64,000 nucleotides of DNA from Xenophilus sp. E41. GTDB lineage: Bacteria > Pseudomonadota > Gammaproteobacteria > Burkholderiales > Burkholderiaceae_C. A model generated the notes under the pieces. It made no database searches and was not told where the DNA came from. It saw only the letters and a program-made list of their open reading frames with translations. This document shows, piece by piece, positions 26,928-36,676 of the stretch. How positions within the stretch are numbered: position 1 is the first letter of the stretch; each line of letters begins with the position of its first letter. Made by a program: the position numbers and the translations under genes. The stretch covers positions 275,713-339,712 of the forward strand of contig NZ_QPIB01000009.1 of the NCBI RefSeq assembly GCF_003671765.1, written 5' to 3'.

Positions 26928-28790
26928 ATGACCCGCCGCCACCTCACACTCCTGTTCGTGGTCGCGCTGGCCGTGGTCTGGCCCTTCCTTTCGGACTTCA
27001 GCACCACCGTCTTCAGCTACATCGCGCTCTACTCGCTGGTGGCCGCGGGGCTGGTCATGCTCACCGGGGTCGGCGGCATGACCTCCTTCGGACAGGCGGC
27101 CTTCGTCGCGATCGGCGCCTATGCCACGGCCTGGGTCTGCACCTCGCCCACGACGGCGGGCGCGCTCGCTGCGCTGCCGCCTGCGCTCGTTCCCTGGCTG
27201 GGTCTGGTTCTGGGCCTGGTGCTGACCTTCCTGGTCGCGTGGAGCCTGGGCGCCATCACCGTCAAGCTGTCGGGCCACTACCTGCCGCTGTGCACCATCG
27301 CGTGGGGGCTGAGCCTGTACTACCTGTTCGGCAACCTGCAGTTCCTGGGCGGCCAGACCGGCATCACCGGGCTGCCGGCACTGAGCATCTTCGGTTTCTC
27401 GCTGGCATCGCCGCGCGTGCTGGGGCCGGTGATCTGGGCCGTGCTGCTGCTCGCGCTGTGGGCGCTGCATAACCTGCTCGATTCACGCGAGGGCCGTGCC
27501 ATCCGCGCGCTCAAGTCCGGCCAGCTGATGGCCGAGTCGATGGGCGTGGACACCGCGCGCCACCGCGTGAAGGTCTTCGTGCTCGCCGCGCTGCTGGCGG
27601 CGCTGTCGGGCTGGCTCTACGCGCACATGCAGCGCTTCGTGAACCCGACGCCCTTCGGCCTGAACATCGGCATCGAGTACCTCTTCATGGCCGTGGTGGG
27701 CGGCGCAGGCCACCTGTGGGGCGCGGTGCTCGGCGCGACGCTCATCACGCTGCTCAAGGAGCAGTTGCAGGACTGGCTGCCGCGCCTGCTGGGCGCGAGC
27801 GGGAACTTCGAGCAGATCGTGTTCGGCCTCTTGATGGTGCTGGTGCTGCAGCGCTTCGCCGAGGGCCTGTGGCCCACGATCGCGCGCTGGAGCACTCGGG
27901 TGCTCAAGCCTGACGTCGAGAAGGCGCCGCGTGCCGCCCAGGCGTTGCCGTCGCGACCGCTGCCGCCTACCGGCGAGCTCCTGCTGGAAGCGGCCGGCGT
28001 GACCAAGCGCTTCGGCGGCCTGGTGGCCAACAGCAACGTGAACATGACGCTGCGCGCCGGCGAGGTGCACGCGCTGATCGGCCCCAACGGCGCCGGCAAG
28101 AGTACCTTCTTCAACATGATCTCCGGCGTGGACGACCCCACGGAAGGGCAGGTGCGGCTGATCGGCACGCCCATGAACGGACGTCCTTCGCGCGACTTCG
28201 CCGCGCTCGGCCTGGGCCGCACCTTCCAGCACGTGCGCCTGCTGGGCGACCGCAGCGTGCTCGAGAACGTCGCGCTCGGTGCGCACCTGCGTGGCCGCAA
28301 GGGCTGGCTCGCGTCCATGCTGCGCCTGGACCGCGCGGAAGAGGCCGACCTGCTGGCCGAGGCGCGGCGCCAGATCGAGCGCTGCGGCCTGGGCGAGTAT
28401 GCCGACCTGCCCGCGGCCTCGCTGGCGCTGGGGCAGCAGCGGGTGGTGGAAATCGCCCGTGCGCTGGCCGGCCAGCCGGCCGCGCTGCTGCTCGACGAGC
28501 CGGCCGCCGGCCTGCGGCACCTGGAGAAGCAGGCGCTGGCCCGGCTGCTCTCGCAACTGCGGGCCGAAGGCCTGGGCATTCTGGTGGTGGAACACGACAT
28601 GGAGTTCGTCATGAACCTGGCCGACCGCGTCACGGTGCTGGAATTCGGCTGCGTGATTGCCGAAGGCACGCCCGAAGCGATCCAGCGCAACCCGCGCGTG
28701 CTCGACGCCTATCTCGGCGGTGGCGACGAAGTGCCTGTGCCTGCGCCGGTGCACGTCGCGCCGGGGACGGTACTGGGAGCGACGAGATGA
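26928..28790 (+). CDS. fused ABC permease-ATPase (LivM-LivG)
   Basis: A 620-residue single-chain fusion. Residues 1 to about 320 form a LivM-type permease (GLVMLTGVGGMTSFGQAAFV; later DTARHRVKVFVLAALLAALS). A linker near 330-350 leads to a LivG-type ATPase with Walker [14 protein letters not shown] near residue 385, signature region LALGQQRVVEIARALAG, Walker B LLLDEPAAGL and the switch His in VVEHDMEFV. Fusions of this kind occur in Burkholderiales. It begins 37 bases after livH and overlaps livF by four bases. Alternative in-frame starts at 26871 and 26904 overlap or crowd livH. Confidence 0.9.
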   Translation: MTRRHLTLLFVVALAVVWPFLSDFSTTVFSYIALYSLVAAGLVMLTGVGGMTSFGQAAFVAIGAYATAWVCTSPTTAGALAALPPALVPWLGLVLGLVLTFLVAWSLGAITVKLSGHYLPLCTIAWGLSLYYLFGNLQFLGGQTGITGLPALSIFGFSLASPRVLGPVIWAVLLLALWALHNLLDSREGRAIRALKSGQLMAESMGVDTARHRVKVFVLAALLAALSGWLYAHMQRFVNPTPFGLNIGIEYLFMAVVGGAGHLWGAVLGATLITLLKEQLQDWLPRLLGASGNFEQIVFGLLMVLVLQRFAEGLWPTIARWSTRVLKPDVEKAPRAAQALPSRPLPPTGELLLEAAGVTKRFGGLVANSNVNMTLRAGEVHALIGPNGAGKSTFFNMISGVDDPTEGQVRLIGTPMNGRPSRDFAALGLGRTFQHVRLLGDRSVLENVALGAHLRGRKGWLASMLRLDRAEEADLLAEARRQIERCGLGEYADLPAASLALGQQRVVEIARALAGQPAALLLDEPAAGLRHLEKQALARLLSQLRAEGLGILVVEHDMEFVMNLADRVTVLEFGCVIAEGTPEAIQRNPRVLDAYLGGGDEVPVPAPVHVAPGTVLGATR

Positions 28791-29545
28791 GCGCGCCTGA
28801 ATCCAAACGCCTCTTCACGCTGGAGGACTTCCACGTGGCCTACGGCACCGTGGAAGCGGTGCATGGTGTGGCGCTGCACATCGACGAGGGCGAAGTCGTC
28901 ACCGTGATCGGTCCGAACGGCGCCGGCAAGAGCACCTTGCTCAACGCCGCGATGGGGCTGTTGCCTTCGCGCGGCGCGGTCACCTTCGATGGCGAGCACA
29001 TCGCGCGCCCGAGCGTCGAGGCGATGGTGGCGCGCGGCGTGGCGCTGGTGCCCGAGCGCCGCGAGCTCTTCGGCGAGATGCCGGTCGAGGACAACCTGCT
29101 GCTGGGCGGCTTCTACCGCTGGCGCACCGGCCGGCGCGACCAGCGCGCGCGCATGGACGAGGTCTTCGCCATCTTCCCGCGCCTGAAGGAGCGGCGCACC
29201 CAGCTGGCCAGCACCCTGTCGGGCGGCGAGCGCCAGATGCTCGCCATCGGCCGCGCGCTGATGGCGCGCCCGCGCCTGCTCATGCTCGACGAGCCCTCGC
29301 TGGGCCTGGCGCCGCTGGTGGTGCGCGAGGTGCTGCAGGTGGTCGGCGCGCTGCGTACGCACGGCGTGTCGGTGCTGCTGGTGGAGCAGAACGCCCGCGC
29401 CGCACTGCAGGTGGCCGACCGGGGCTACGTGCTCGAGACCGGCAGCGTGGCGCTGCAGGGGCCTGCCCAGGCCTTGCTGAACGACCGCCGCATCATCGAC
29501 ACCTACCTGGGGCTGGGCAACCGCCACGCGGTGGCCGCCGCCTGA
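28787..29545 (+). CDS. livF: ABC transporter ATPase, LivF type
   Basis: A 252-residue ATPase. Walker A is [13 protein letters not shown] near residue 42, the signature [17 protein letters not shown] near 145, and Walker [14 protein letters not shown] near 165, followed by [12 protein letters not shown]. It completes the importer with the LivM-LivG fusion and LivH. The start overlaps the previous stop (ATGA). Confidence 0.92.
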   Translation: MSAPESKRLFTLEDFHVAYGTVEAVHGVALHIDEGEVVTVIGPNGAGKSTLLNAAMGLLPSRGAVTFDGEHIARPSVEAMVARGVALVPERRELFGEMPVEDNLLLGGFYRWRTGRRDQRARMDEVFAIFPRLKERRTQLASTLSGGERQMLAIGRALMARPRLLMLDEPSLGLAPLVVREVLQVVGALRTHGVSVLLVEQNARAALQVADRGYVLETGSVALQGPAQALLNDRRIIDTYLGLGNRHAVAAA

Positions 29546-29584
29546 AACCGGCCCTCTGGCGCCTGGGCCCTGCGACTTTGTTGG

Positions 29585-29637
29585 GATAATCCGCGGCCAT
29601 GAGCGACGTCTACCCGGCCTGCGGAACCCCACGATGA
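29585..29637 (+). promoter_or_regulatory. aroC promoter -10 box and 12-codon overlapping leader ORF
   Basis: A good -10 box GATAAT (29585-29590) predicts transcription starting near 29597, almost on an ATG at 29599. That ATG opens a 12-codon frame ([12 protein letters not shown], stop 29635-29637) whose stop overlaps the aroC ATG at 29634 as ATGA. The leader would be leaderless or nearly so and would couple translation to aroC, which has only a weak ribosome site of its own. The -35 region is poor. Expression of the peptide is untested. Confidence 0.4.
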
Positions 29638-30767
29638 GCGGCAACACCTTCGGCACCCTGTTCGCCGTCACCAATTTCGGCGAGTCGCACGGGCCGGCCA
29701 TCGGCTGCGTCATCGACGGCTGTCCGCCCGGCATGGCGCTGACGGAGGCGGACATCCAGGGCGACCTGGACCGCCGCCGCCCCGGCACCAGCCGCCACGT
29801 CACCCAGCGCAACGAGCCCGACGCGGTGCAGATCCTCTCGGGCGTGTACGAAGGCAAGACCACCGGCACGCCGATCGCGCTGCTGATCCAGAACACCGAC
29901 CAGCGCAGCAAGGACTACGGCGCCATCGCGCAGCAGTTCCGCCCCGGCCACGCCGACTACACCTACTGGAAGAAGTACGGCATCCGCGACCCGAGGGGCG
30001 GCGGCCGTTCGTCGGCCCGGCTCACCGCCCCCATGGTGGCGGCCGGTGCGGTGGCCAAGAAGTGGCTCTTCGAGCAGTACGGCACCGTGTTCCGAGGCTG
30101 CATGGCGCAGATCGGCGACATCGAGATTCCCTTCGCCTCGTGGGAGCACGTGCCGAACAACCCCTTCTTCGCGCCCATCGCCGACGTCGCGCCGCTCGAG
30201 TCGTACATGGATGCGCTGCGCAAGGCCGGCGATTCCTGCGGCGCGAAGATCCGCGTCACGGCCAGCGGCGTGCCCGTGGGCCTGGGCGAACCGCTCTTCG
30301 ACAAGCTCGACGCCGACATCGCCTACGCGATGATGGGCATCAACGCCGTCAAGGGCGTCGAGATCGGCGCCGGCTTCGCCAGCGTCACGCAGCGCGGCAC
30401 CACGCACGGCGACGGCATCGGCCCGGGCGGGCGCTTCGAGAGCAACAACGCGGGCGGCGTGCTCGGCGGCATCAGCACCGGGCAGGACCTGGAGGTGAGC
30501 ATCGCCATCAAGCCCACCAGCTCGATCATCAGCCCGCGGCAGTCGGTCGACGTGCACGACAACCCGGTCGAGGTGATCACCAAGGGCCGGCACGACCCCT
30601 GCGTGGGCATCCGCGCCACGCCCATCGCCGAGGCCATGCTGGCCCTGGTGGTCATGGAACATGCGCTGCGCCAGCGCGCACAGAACGGTGACGTGGCGGG
30701 CCGCCGCCCTCGGGCCGACGCGGGGACCTCCGACGAGGTCGAAGGCCCGCAGTCGTCCTTCCTGTAG
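29634..30767 (+). CDS. aroC: chorismate synthase
   Basis: A 377-residue enzyme with all three family signatures: [19 protein letters not shown] near residue 15, the GRSSAR region near residue 123 and the C-terminal [17 protein letters not shown] near residue 325. It converts EPSP to chorismate with reduced FMN, the last common step of aromatic biosynthesis. The last 30 residues are a low-complexity, charged tail beyond the usual end (E. coli 361). The stop overlaps the GTG of the next gene. Confidence 0.97.
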   Translation: MSGNTFGTLFAVTNFGESHGPAIGCVIDGCPPGMALTEADIQGDLDRRRPGTSRHVTQRNEPDAVQILSGVYEGKTTGTPIALLIQNTDQRSKDYGAIAQQFRPGHADYTYWKKYGIRDPRGGGRSSARLTAPMVAAGAVAKKWLFEQYGTVFRGCMAQIGDIEIPFASWEHVPNNPFFAPIADVAPLESYMDALRKAGDSCGAKIRVTASGVPVGLGEPLFDKLDADIAYAMMGINAVKGVEIGAGFASVTQRGTTHGDGIGPGGRFESNNAGGVLGGISTGQDLEVSIAIKPTSSIISPRQSVDVHDNPVEVITKGRHDPCVGIRATPIAEAMLALVVMEHALRQRAQNGDVAGRRPRADAGTSDEVEGPQSSFL

Positions 30768-31963
30768 TGTCCGGCCCGGCGGCATCTGCGCCGGCCGGGC
30801 GCAGTCCGCTCCTCGCGTTCGCGGGCCTGTCGGCCAGCTACTTCGCGCACATCGGCTTCTTCAACCCCTACCTGCCGCTGTGGCTGCAGAGCCTGGGGCT
30901 GCCGATCTTCACCATCAGCCTGCTGACCTCCGTGCAGTCCTTCACGCGGGTGTTCGCACCCTACGCCTGGGGCGCGCTGAGCGATCACCTGGGCGACCGC
31001 GTGAAGCTGCTGCGCATCAGCGCCGCCGTCGCGCTGGTCGCGTCCTTCGGGCTGCTGTGGCATGGCGGCGCGTGGTGGGTCTTCATCGTGCTGCTGGTGA
31101 TGTTCGTGCACACCGGCTCGATGATGTCGCTCACCGAGGCGGCCCTGGCGCAGCTGGTGGCCGGCGACTGGGGCCGCTACGGGCGCATCCGGCTGTGCGG
31201 CTCGGCCGGTTTCCTCGTCACGGTGTTCGTGGCGGGCGAATGGTTCGACCGCTTCGGCATGGGCCACTTCCCCGGCTGGGCCTCGATCACGCTGGCGCTG
31301 GTGCTCGTCGCAACGCTGCGCCTGCCCGAGATGCGGGAGCCACCGGCCGCGCGCGGCGCGCCGCGCGTGCCGGTGCTGCCCGTGCTGCGGCAGCCGGCGG
31401 TGCGTTGGTTCTTCGTGTCGCTGTTCTTCCATGTGATGGCGCATTTCTCCGTCTACGGCTTCATCTCGCTGTACCTGGACGCCCTGGGCTACAGCAAGGG
31501 GACCATCGGCGCGCTGTGGGCCGTCTCCGTGGTGGCCGAGATCGCCTGGTTCGGCCTCCAGGGCCGCGTCATCGGCCGCCTGTCGATGCCGCAGTGGCTG
31601 CTGCTGTGCGGGGTGGCGACGGTGCTGCGGCTCGGCATGACGGCCTGGGCCGCCCATTGGTTGTGGGCGCTGGTTGTGGCGCAACTGCTGCATGCGCTGT
31701 CCTTCGCGGCGCACCACACGACCTGCGTGGCGCTGGTGTCGCGGCATTTCCCCGGCCAGCTGCGGGGGCGGGGTCAGGCACTCTTCACGGTGATCGGCTA
31801 TGGTTTCGGTGGCGTGATCGGCGTGCTGGCCGGCGGTGCCGCCGCGCAGCGCTTCGGCTTCGTCGCGATGTTCGGGGCCGCCACCCTGCTGGCACTGGTG
31901 GCCACGGCGTGCGCGTGGCGCACACTGCGTCTCGAAACGCCTCCTGCGCCTTCCCCTGCCTGA
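30767..31963 (+). CDS. MFS transporter, MFS_1-like (HcaT-type)
   Basis: A 398-residue carrier with twelve hydrophobic segments. It has FFNPYLPLWLQSLGLPIFTI near residue 30 and the cytoplasmic loop WGALSDHLGDRVKLLRIS, matching the HcaT/phenylpropionate-permease-like MFS group. The start is a GTG that shares its G with the aroC stop (TAGTG), so it depends on translational coupling; no ribosome site is seen. Substrate unknown. The rhomboid gene follows after 28 bases. Confidence 0.85.
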   Translation: MSGPAASAPAGRSPLLAFAGLSASYFAHIGFFNPYLPLWLQSLGLPIFTISLLTSVQSFTRVFAPYAWGALSDHLGDRVKLLRISAAVALVASFGLLWHGGAWWVFIVLLVMFVHTGSMMSLTEAALAQLVAGDWGRYGRIRLCGSAGFLVTVFVAGEWFDRFGMGHFPGWASITLALVLVATLRLPEMREPPAARGAPRVPVLPVLRQPAVRWFFVSLFFHVMAHFSVYGFISLYLDALGYSKGTIGALWAVSVVAEIAWFGLQGRVIGRLSMPQWLLLCGVATVLRLGMTAWAAHWLWALVVAQLLHALSFAAHHTTCVALVSRHFPGQLRGRGQALFTVIGYGFGGVIGVLAGGAAAQRFGFVAMFGAATLLALVATACAWRTLRLETPPAPSPA

Positions 31964-31991
31964 GACCGCTCCTCCACGAAAGCCCGAACGG

Positions 31992-32582
31992 ATGTTCTCC
32001 CTGCCACCGGCCATCCAGGCCCTGATCCTCTCCAACGTCATCCTGTATTTCGCGCAGGGCATGGTGCCGGGCCTCACGCCGGCGCTGGCGCTGTGGCCCA
32101 TCGGCTCGGGCGAGTTCGCGCCCTGGCAGCTGCTGAGCTACGCCTTCCTGCACGGCGGCCTCACGCACCTGCTGTTCAACATGCTGGGCTTGTGGATGTT
32201 CGGCGCCGACCTGGAGCGCGTGTGGGGTTCGCGCCGGCTGCTGGTGTTCTACGTGGTGAGCGTGCTGGGCGCCGCCGTGGCGCAGCTGGCGGTGGCGGCG
32301 GCCAGCGGCGGCATGTACCCGACGGTGGGCGCCTCGGGGGGCCTGTTCGGCATCCTGGTGGGCTTTGCGATGATGTTCCCGACGCGCAAGATCGTGCCGC
32401 TCATCCCGCCGATCCCGATGCCGGCGCCGGTCTTCGTGGCACTGTACGGTGGGCTGGAGCTCTTCTTCGGCGTGACCGGCAGCTTCGCCGGCGTCGCGCA
32501 TTTCGCCCACCTGGGCGGCCTGGCCGCGGGCTGGCTGCTCATCCGCTACTGGCGCGGCCAGCCGCCGTTCCCGCGCCGCTGA
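31992..32582 (+). CDS. rhomboid-family intramembrane serine protease
   Basis: A 196-residue six-helix protein. It carries the loop WQLLSYAFLHGGLTHLLFNM (His and Asn of the oxyanion site), the active Ser in VGASGGLFGILVGF and the catalytic His in VAHFAHLGGLAAGW. All catalytic residues are present, so it should be an active protease that cleaves membrane proteins. Substrates cannot be predicted. Confidence 0.93.
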   Translation: MFSLPPAIQALILSNVILYFAQGMVPGLTPALALWPIGSGEFAPWQLLSYAFLHGGLTHLLFNMLGLWMFGADLERVWGSRRLLVFYVVSVLGAAVAQLAVAAASGGMYPTVGASGGLFGILVGFAMMFPTRKIVPLIPPIPMPAPVFVALYGGLELFFGVTGSFAGVAHFAHLGGLAAGWLLIRYWRGQPPFPRR

Positions 32583-32605
32583 ACCGTTTCGTTCGAGGAT
32601 TCGCC

Positions 32606-33631
32606 ATGCACTACACCCGCCTGGGCCGCACCGGCCTCACCGTCTCGCGCATCGCGCTGGGCATGATGACCTATGGCACGCCGGCCTGGCGGCCCTGGGT
32701 GATGGAAGAGGGCCCCTCGCGCGAGGTGGTGAAGCACGCCGTCGACCTGGGCATCAACTTCTTCGACACCGCCGACATGTACTCGGCCGGCGAGTCCGAG
32801 GTGCTCACCGGCAAGTTCGTGCGCGAGTTCTGCCGCCGCGAAGAGGTGGTGATCGCCACCAAGGTCTACTACCCCGTCTCGCTCGACTTCAAGGGCGGCA
32901 ACAGCGCGGCGGCCAAGCCCGACCGCGTGCCCAACATGGACGGCCTGTCGCGCAAGCGCCTCTTCCATGCGGTGGATGCGTCGCTGAAGCGCCTGGGCAC
33001 CGACTACATCGACCTCTGGCAGATCCACCGCCTCGACCACGGCACGCCGGTCGAGGAGACGATGGAGGCGCTGCACGACATCGTGAAGAGCGGCAAGGTG
33101 CGCTACATCGGCGGCAGCAGCATGTTCGCCTGGCAGTTCGCCAAGGCGCAGCAGGTGGCCAAGGAGAACGGCTGGACGCGCTTCGTCTCGATGCAGAACC
33201 ACTACAACCTGGTCTACCGCGAAGAAGAGCGCGAGATGATCCCGTTGTGCCACGACCAGGGCGTGGGCCTCATCCCCTGGAGCCCGCTGGCGCGCGGCTT
33301 CCTGGCCGGAAACCGCAAGAGCGACGACAAGACCGCTGGCCAGACGAGCCGCGCGCAGACCGACGACATCGCGCAGAAGTACTACTACAACGACGGCGAC
33401 TTCGAGGTGGTCGAGGTGCTGTCGCGCCTGGCCGCGGCGCGGGGCGTATCCAACGCGACGCTGGCCTATGCCTGGCTGCTGCACAAGGGCATCACCGGCC
33501 CGATCGTCGGCGCGAGCAAGACCTGGCAGCTCGACCAGGCGGTGGCGGCGCTCGACGTCGCCCTGTCGGCCGAGGAGATCGCGCAGCTCGAAGCGCCGTA
33601 CCGGCCGCACCCGATCCTCGGGCACGTCTGA
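32606..33631 (+). CDS. aldo/keto reductase
   Basis: A 341-residue AKR of the YajO/voltage-channel beta-subunit-like group. The tetrad is visible as FDTADMYSAGES (Asp, Tyr), VIATKVYYPV (Lys) and LWQIHRLDH (His). IPWSPLARGFLAG is the cofactor segment, and the C-terminal GASKTWQLDQAVAALD holds the NADPH-phosphate contact region. It reduces an aldehyde or ketone with NADPH; the substrate is unknown. It converges on the PfkB gene with 13 bases between stops. Confidence 0.93.
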   Translation: MHYTRLGRTGLTVSRIALGMMTYGTPAWRPWVMEEGPSREVVKHAVDLGINFFDTADMYSAGESEVLTGKFVREFCRREEVVIATKVYYPVSLDFKGGNSAAAKPDRVPNMDGLSRKRLFHAVDASLKRLGTDYIDLWQIHRLDHGTPVEETMEALHDIVKSGKVRYIGGSSMFAWQFAKAQQVAKENGWTRFVSMQNHYNLVYREEEREMIPLCHDQGVGLIPWSPLARGFLAGNRKSDDKTAGQTSRAQTDDIAQKYYYNDGDFEVVEVLSRLAAARGVSNATLAYAWLLHKGITGPIVGASKTWQLDQAVAALDVALSAEEIAQLEAPYRPHPILGHV

Positions 33632-33644
33632 GAACGGGCGGGGC

Positions 33645-34571
33645 TCAGTCCAGCTCGCCCCGCCGCGGCATGTCCGCCCCGCGGCGCGAACAGGTGATCG
33701 ACGCCGCCCGCGCCGCGAAGCGCAGCAGCGCCGCCATGCGTGGCACGTCCAGCGCATCGAGCGCCTCGGCCGACAGCCCGTCGTGTTCGGCCAGCCAGGC
33801 CAGGATGGCGGCCTGGAAGGTGTCGCCGGCGCCCACGGTGTCGATCACGTCCACCAGCAGCGACTGTGCTGTCGCGTGGCCGTTGCGGTTCCAGGCCTCG
33901 CTGCCTGTGGCGCCGCGCGTCACCACCACCAGGCGGGCGCCGGCGTCGAGCCAGCGCAGCGCGACGTGCGCCGGCGCTTCGTCGGGGTAGAGCAGGCCGA
34001 GGTCCTCGTCGCTCACCTTCACCACGTGCGCGAGCGCCGCCATCTCCTGCACCACCGTGCGCCAGCGCGTCAGGTCGGGCTCGACGTTCAGCCGCACGTT
34101 GGGGTCGTAGGCCACGAGCCGGCGCGTGCGTTCGCGTGCGGCCAGCGCGCGCAGGGCCGAGGCGACCGGCTCCACCACCATCGTGTACGAGCCGAACTGC
34201 AGCACGCGCGCCTCGTCGGGCAGGGCAGGCAGGGCCGCGGCGTCGAGCATGCGATCCGCCGCGCCGTGCCCGTGGAAGGCATAGCTGGGCACGCCGGTGT
34301 GGCCCACCGTGACCACGCTGAGCGTGGTCGGCGCGGCGCTGCGCACCACCAGCGCGGTGCCCACGCCCTCGTCGCGCAGCGCCTGCATCAGGCGCTCGCC
34401 CGGCACGTCCTGCGACAGGCCGGCGAGGAATTGCACCGGCTGCGCCAGCCGTGCCAGCCCCACCGCGACGTTGAACGGCGAGCCCCCCACGCGCGCGTCG
34501 AGCAGCAGCCCGGTGGGCGTGCTGTCGCGCACGTAGACATCCATCAGTGCTTCACCGCAGACAACGAACAT
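33645..34571 (-). CDS. PfkB-family sugar kinase, fructokinase-like
   Basis: A 308-residue ribokinase-fold kinase. It starts MFVVCGEALMDVYV, has VGGSPFNVAVGLARLAQPVQ (sugar site) and ends with the anion-hole/catalytic motif DTVGAGDTFQAAILAWL. It phosphorylates the sugar brought in by the ABC importer encoded just upstream. The order ROK-ATPase-permease-binding protein-kinase resembles the fructose frcRACBK set of rhizobia, so fructose is the best guess. Confidence 0.88.
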   Translation of the reverse strand: MFVVCGEALMDVYVRDSTPTGLLLDARVGGSPFNVAVGLARLAQPVQFLAGLSQDVPGERLMQALRDEGVGTALVVRSAAPTTLSVVTVGHTGVPSYAFHGHGAADRMLDAAALPALPDEARVLQFGSYTMVVEPVASALRALAARERTRRLVAYDPNVRLNVEPDLTRWRTVVQEMAALAHVVKVSDEDLGLLYPDEAPAHVALRWLDAGARLVVVTRGATGSEAWNRNGHATAQSLLVDVIDTVGAGDTFQAAILAWLAEHDGLSAEALDALDVPRMAALLRFAARAASITCSRRGADMPRRGELD

Positions 34572-34612
34572 CGCAAAGCTTCCTCGGTTGTAGGGCACTC
34601 CGGCCGCCGCCG

Positions 34613-34631
34613 GGCCGCCCCCAAGGCGGCC
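34613..34631 (-). terminator. GC-rich hairpin between binding-protein and kinase genes
   Basis: A perfect 7-bp stem, GGCCGCC (34613-34619) with GGCGGCC (34625-34631), encloses CCCAA. There is no T-run, so it is more likely an mRNA-stabilising or attenuating hairpin that keeps binding-protein message above kinase message, a common layout in ABC operons. Confidence 0.35.
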
Positions 34632-34648
34632 GGGCGTCAGGCGGTCGC

Positions 34649-35587
34649 TCAGCGTGGGGCCGACCAGCCCTTGTAGTCCTTCACGTTCGCGCGCGTGATC
34701 AGCGTGGAGGGCAGCAGCGTCATCTGCTGCGCGGGCTTCTTGCCGTTGAGCACGTCCTGGCCGATCTCCACCGCCTTCTGGGCGATCATGTACGGGTCCT
34801 GGCTGGCCGAGGCCTGCACCTGGGTGTCGCTCTTGAGCGCGGTCTCGATGTCGGGTGCGCCGTCCACCGAGGTGATGACGATGTTCTTGCGGTTCAGCTG
34901 CCGGGCCGCCAGGTCGGTGCCCACGGCCTGCGGGTCGTTGATGGCGAACACGGCGTCGATCTTGGGGAAGCGCGTGAGGTGGCTCTGCATCACGTTCAGG
35001 CCGCCTTCGCGCGAGCCCTTGCCGTCCTGGTCGTCCGACAGGATCTTGATGTCGGGCGACTTCTTCAGCACCGCCTTGCAGCCGTTCACCCGGTCGATCA
35101 CCGCCGACACCTGCGGGCCGTTCTGGATGATCACGTTGCCCTTGCCGCCGAGCTTCTCGACGATGTACTGGCAGGCGATCTCGCCGGCCTGCACGTTGTT
35201 GGTCTGCACCGTGGCGTCGGCACCGTTGGCGGCCACGTCCACGCCCACCACGGCGATGCCCGCCTTCTTGGCCTTCACCAGCGCGGGCTCGATGGCCTTC
35301 GCGTCGACGGCGTTCACCAGGATCAGGTTCACGCCGGCGGCGATGAAGCCGTCGATCTGCGAGAACTGCTTGTTCAGGTCGTAATCGGCCGACAGTGCCG
35401 TGACCTTGGCGTTCGGGTTGAGCTGCTTGACCTTGGCCTCGGCGCCCTTGGCGAGCGAGACGAAGAAGGGGTTGCCCAGCGAGCCGAGCGTGATGCCCAC
35501 GCTCTTGATCTGCTGCTGCGCCTGGGCCGCGAGCGGCAGGGCGGCGGAGGCGGCCGCGACGGCCAGGGCGACGAGGTGTTTGCGCAT
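34649..35587 (-). CDS. sugar ABC transporter substrate-binding protein (Peripla_BP_4)
   Basis: A 312-residue periplasmic protein. A signal peptide of about 23 residues (ends AALPLAAQA) is followed by KSVGITLGSLGNPFFVSLAKG and the ribose/fructose-type second domain with NAVDAKAIEPAL and NDPQAVGTDLA. It binds the sugar for the permease and ATPase encoded upstream. AAGGAGACATTCC precedes the ATG. Fructose or a related monosaccharide is likely from the operon layout; ribose cannot be excluded. Confidence 0.9.
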   Translation of the reverse strand: MRKHLVALAVAAASAALPLAAQAQQQIKSVGITLGSLGNPFFVSLAKGAEAKVKQLNPNAKVTALSADYDLNKQFSQIDGFIAAGVNLILVNAVDAKAIEPALVKAKKAGIAVVGVDVAANGADATVQTNNVQAGEIACQYIVEKLGGKGNVIIQNGPQVSAVIDRVNGCKAVLKKSPDIKILSDDQDGKGSREGGLNVMQSHLTRFPKIDAVFAINDPQAVGTDLAARQLNRKNIVITSVDGAPDIETALKSDTQVQASASQDPYMIAQKAVEIGQDVLNGKKPAQQMTLLPSTLITRANVKDYKGWSAPR

Positions 35588-35644
35588 GGAATGTCTCCTT
35601 GATTGAGCGCTGACGGGAAGAAAGAGCGAAGAGCCGTGGGACCT

Positions 35645-36643
35645 TCAGGTCCTTGCGGCGTCCTTGCGGCGGTAGCGGTCGAGGGCGACGGCGCCGATGA
35701 TCACCAGGCCCTTGACGATGTACTGCCAGATGTCCGAGACACCCATCAGGATCAGGCCGTTGGTCAGCACCGCGATGATCAGCGCGCCGATCAACGTGCC
35801 CAGGATGGAGCCGGTGCCGCCGACCAGGCTGGTGCCGCCGAGCACCACCGCGGCGATCGCGTCGAGCTCGTAGGACATGCCCAGCGTGGTGCCGTTGGCG
35901 GCATACAGCCGGGCCGAGGCCATCACCCCGCCCAGGCCCGACAGCAGGCCCGACATCGCATACACGAAGAGCAGCACGGCCCACACCTTGATGCCCGCCA
36001 GGCGCGCCGCTTCCGCATTGCCGCCGACCGAGTAGATGTTCAGGCCCAGCACCGTGCGGCGCAGGATGAACCACGAGATCGCGATGACGGCGAAGGCGAT
36101 GATCACCAGGCAGGGGATGCCGAACACATCGCCGTTGCCGATGAAGGCGAAGGGCAGCTGCGGGTTGAAGACCGTGTTGTCGCCCGCCAGCAGGCGTGCG
36201 ATGCCGCGCACCGCGGTGAGCGAGCCCAGCGTCACGATGAAGGGCTGCAGCTTCACGACCGAGATCAGGAACCCGTTGATCAGGCCGAACAGCAGCCCGC
36301 AGCCCATGCCGGCGGCGATGCCCAGCATGCCCAGCCCGGGGATGTTCGACACCAGCATCGCGGCCACCGCCGAGGCGGCCAGGATCGAGCCCACCGACAG
36401 GTCGATGCCTGCGGTGAGGATCACGAAGGTCATGCCGGCCGCCAGCACGATGTTGATCGAGGCCTGCTGCGTGATGATCGACAGGTTCTGCAGGCTCGCG
36501 AAGTTCTCGGTGCCCAGGCCGAAGCCCACGCACAGCAGCACCAGCACGGGCAGCATGCCCAGCGCGCGCAGGATTTCCTTGCCGCGCGCGCTGGCGGCGG
36601 GGCCGGCCACGGGGGCCGCGGATGCGGTGAGTGGGGCGTTCAT
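35645..36643 (-). CDS. sugar ABC transporter permease, RbsC/FrcC type
   Basis: A 332-residue inner-membrane protein with about nine helices. Family marks are LAAGMTFVILTAGIDLSVGS near residue 75 and GGNAEAARLAGIKVWAVLLF near residue 230, the coupling-helix region. AAGGAGACAGCCC precedes the start. It lies between the ATPase and binding-protein genes of the operon. Confidence 0.93.
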   Translation of the reverse strand: MNAPLTASAAPVAGPAASARGKEILRALGMLPVLVLLCVGFGLGTENFASLQNLSIITQQASINIVLAAGMTFVILTAGIDLSVGSILAASAVAAMLVSNIPGLGMLGIAAGMGCGLLFGLINGFLISVVKLQPFIVTLGSLTAVRGIARLLAGDNTVFNPQLPFAFIGNGDVFGIPCLVIIAFAVIAISWFILRRTVLGLNIYSVGGNAEAARLAGIKVWAVLLFVYAMSGLLSGLGGVMASARLYAANGTTLGMSYELDAIAAVVLGGTSLVGGTGSILGTLIGALIIAVLTNGLILMGVSDIWQYIVKGLVIIGAVALDRYRRKDAART

Positions 36644-36676
36644 GGGCTGTCTCCTTGATCGTTCGTTCGGGTTGTG

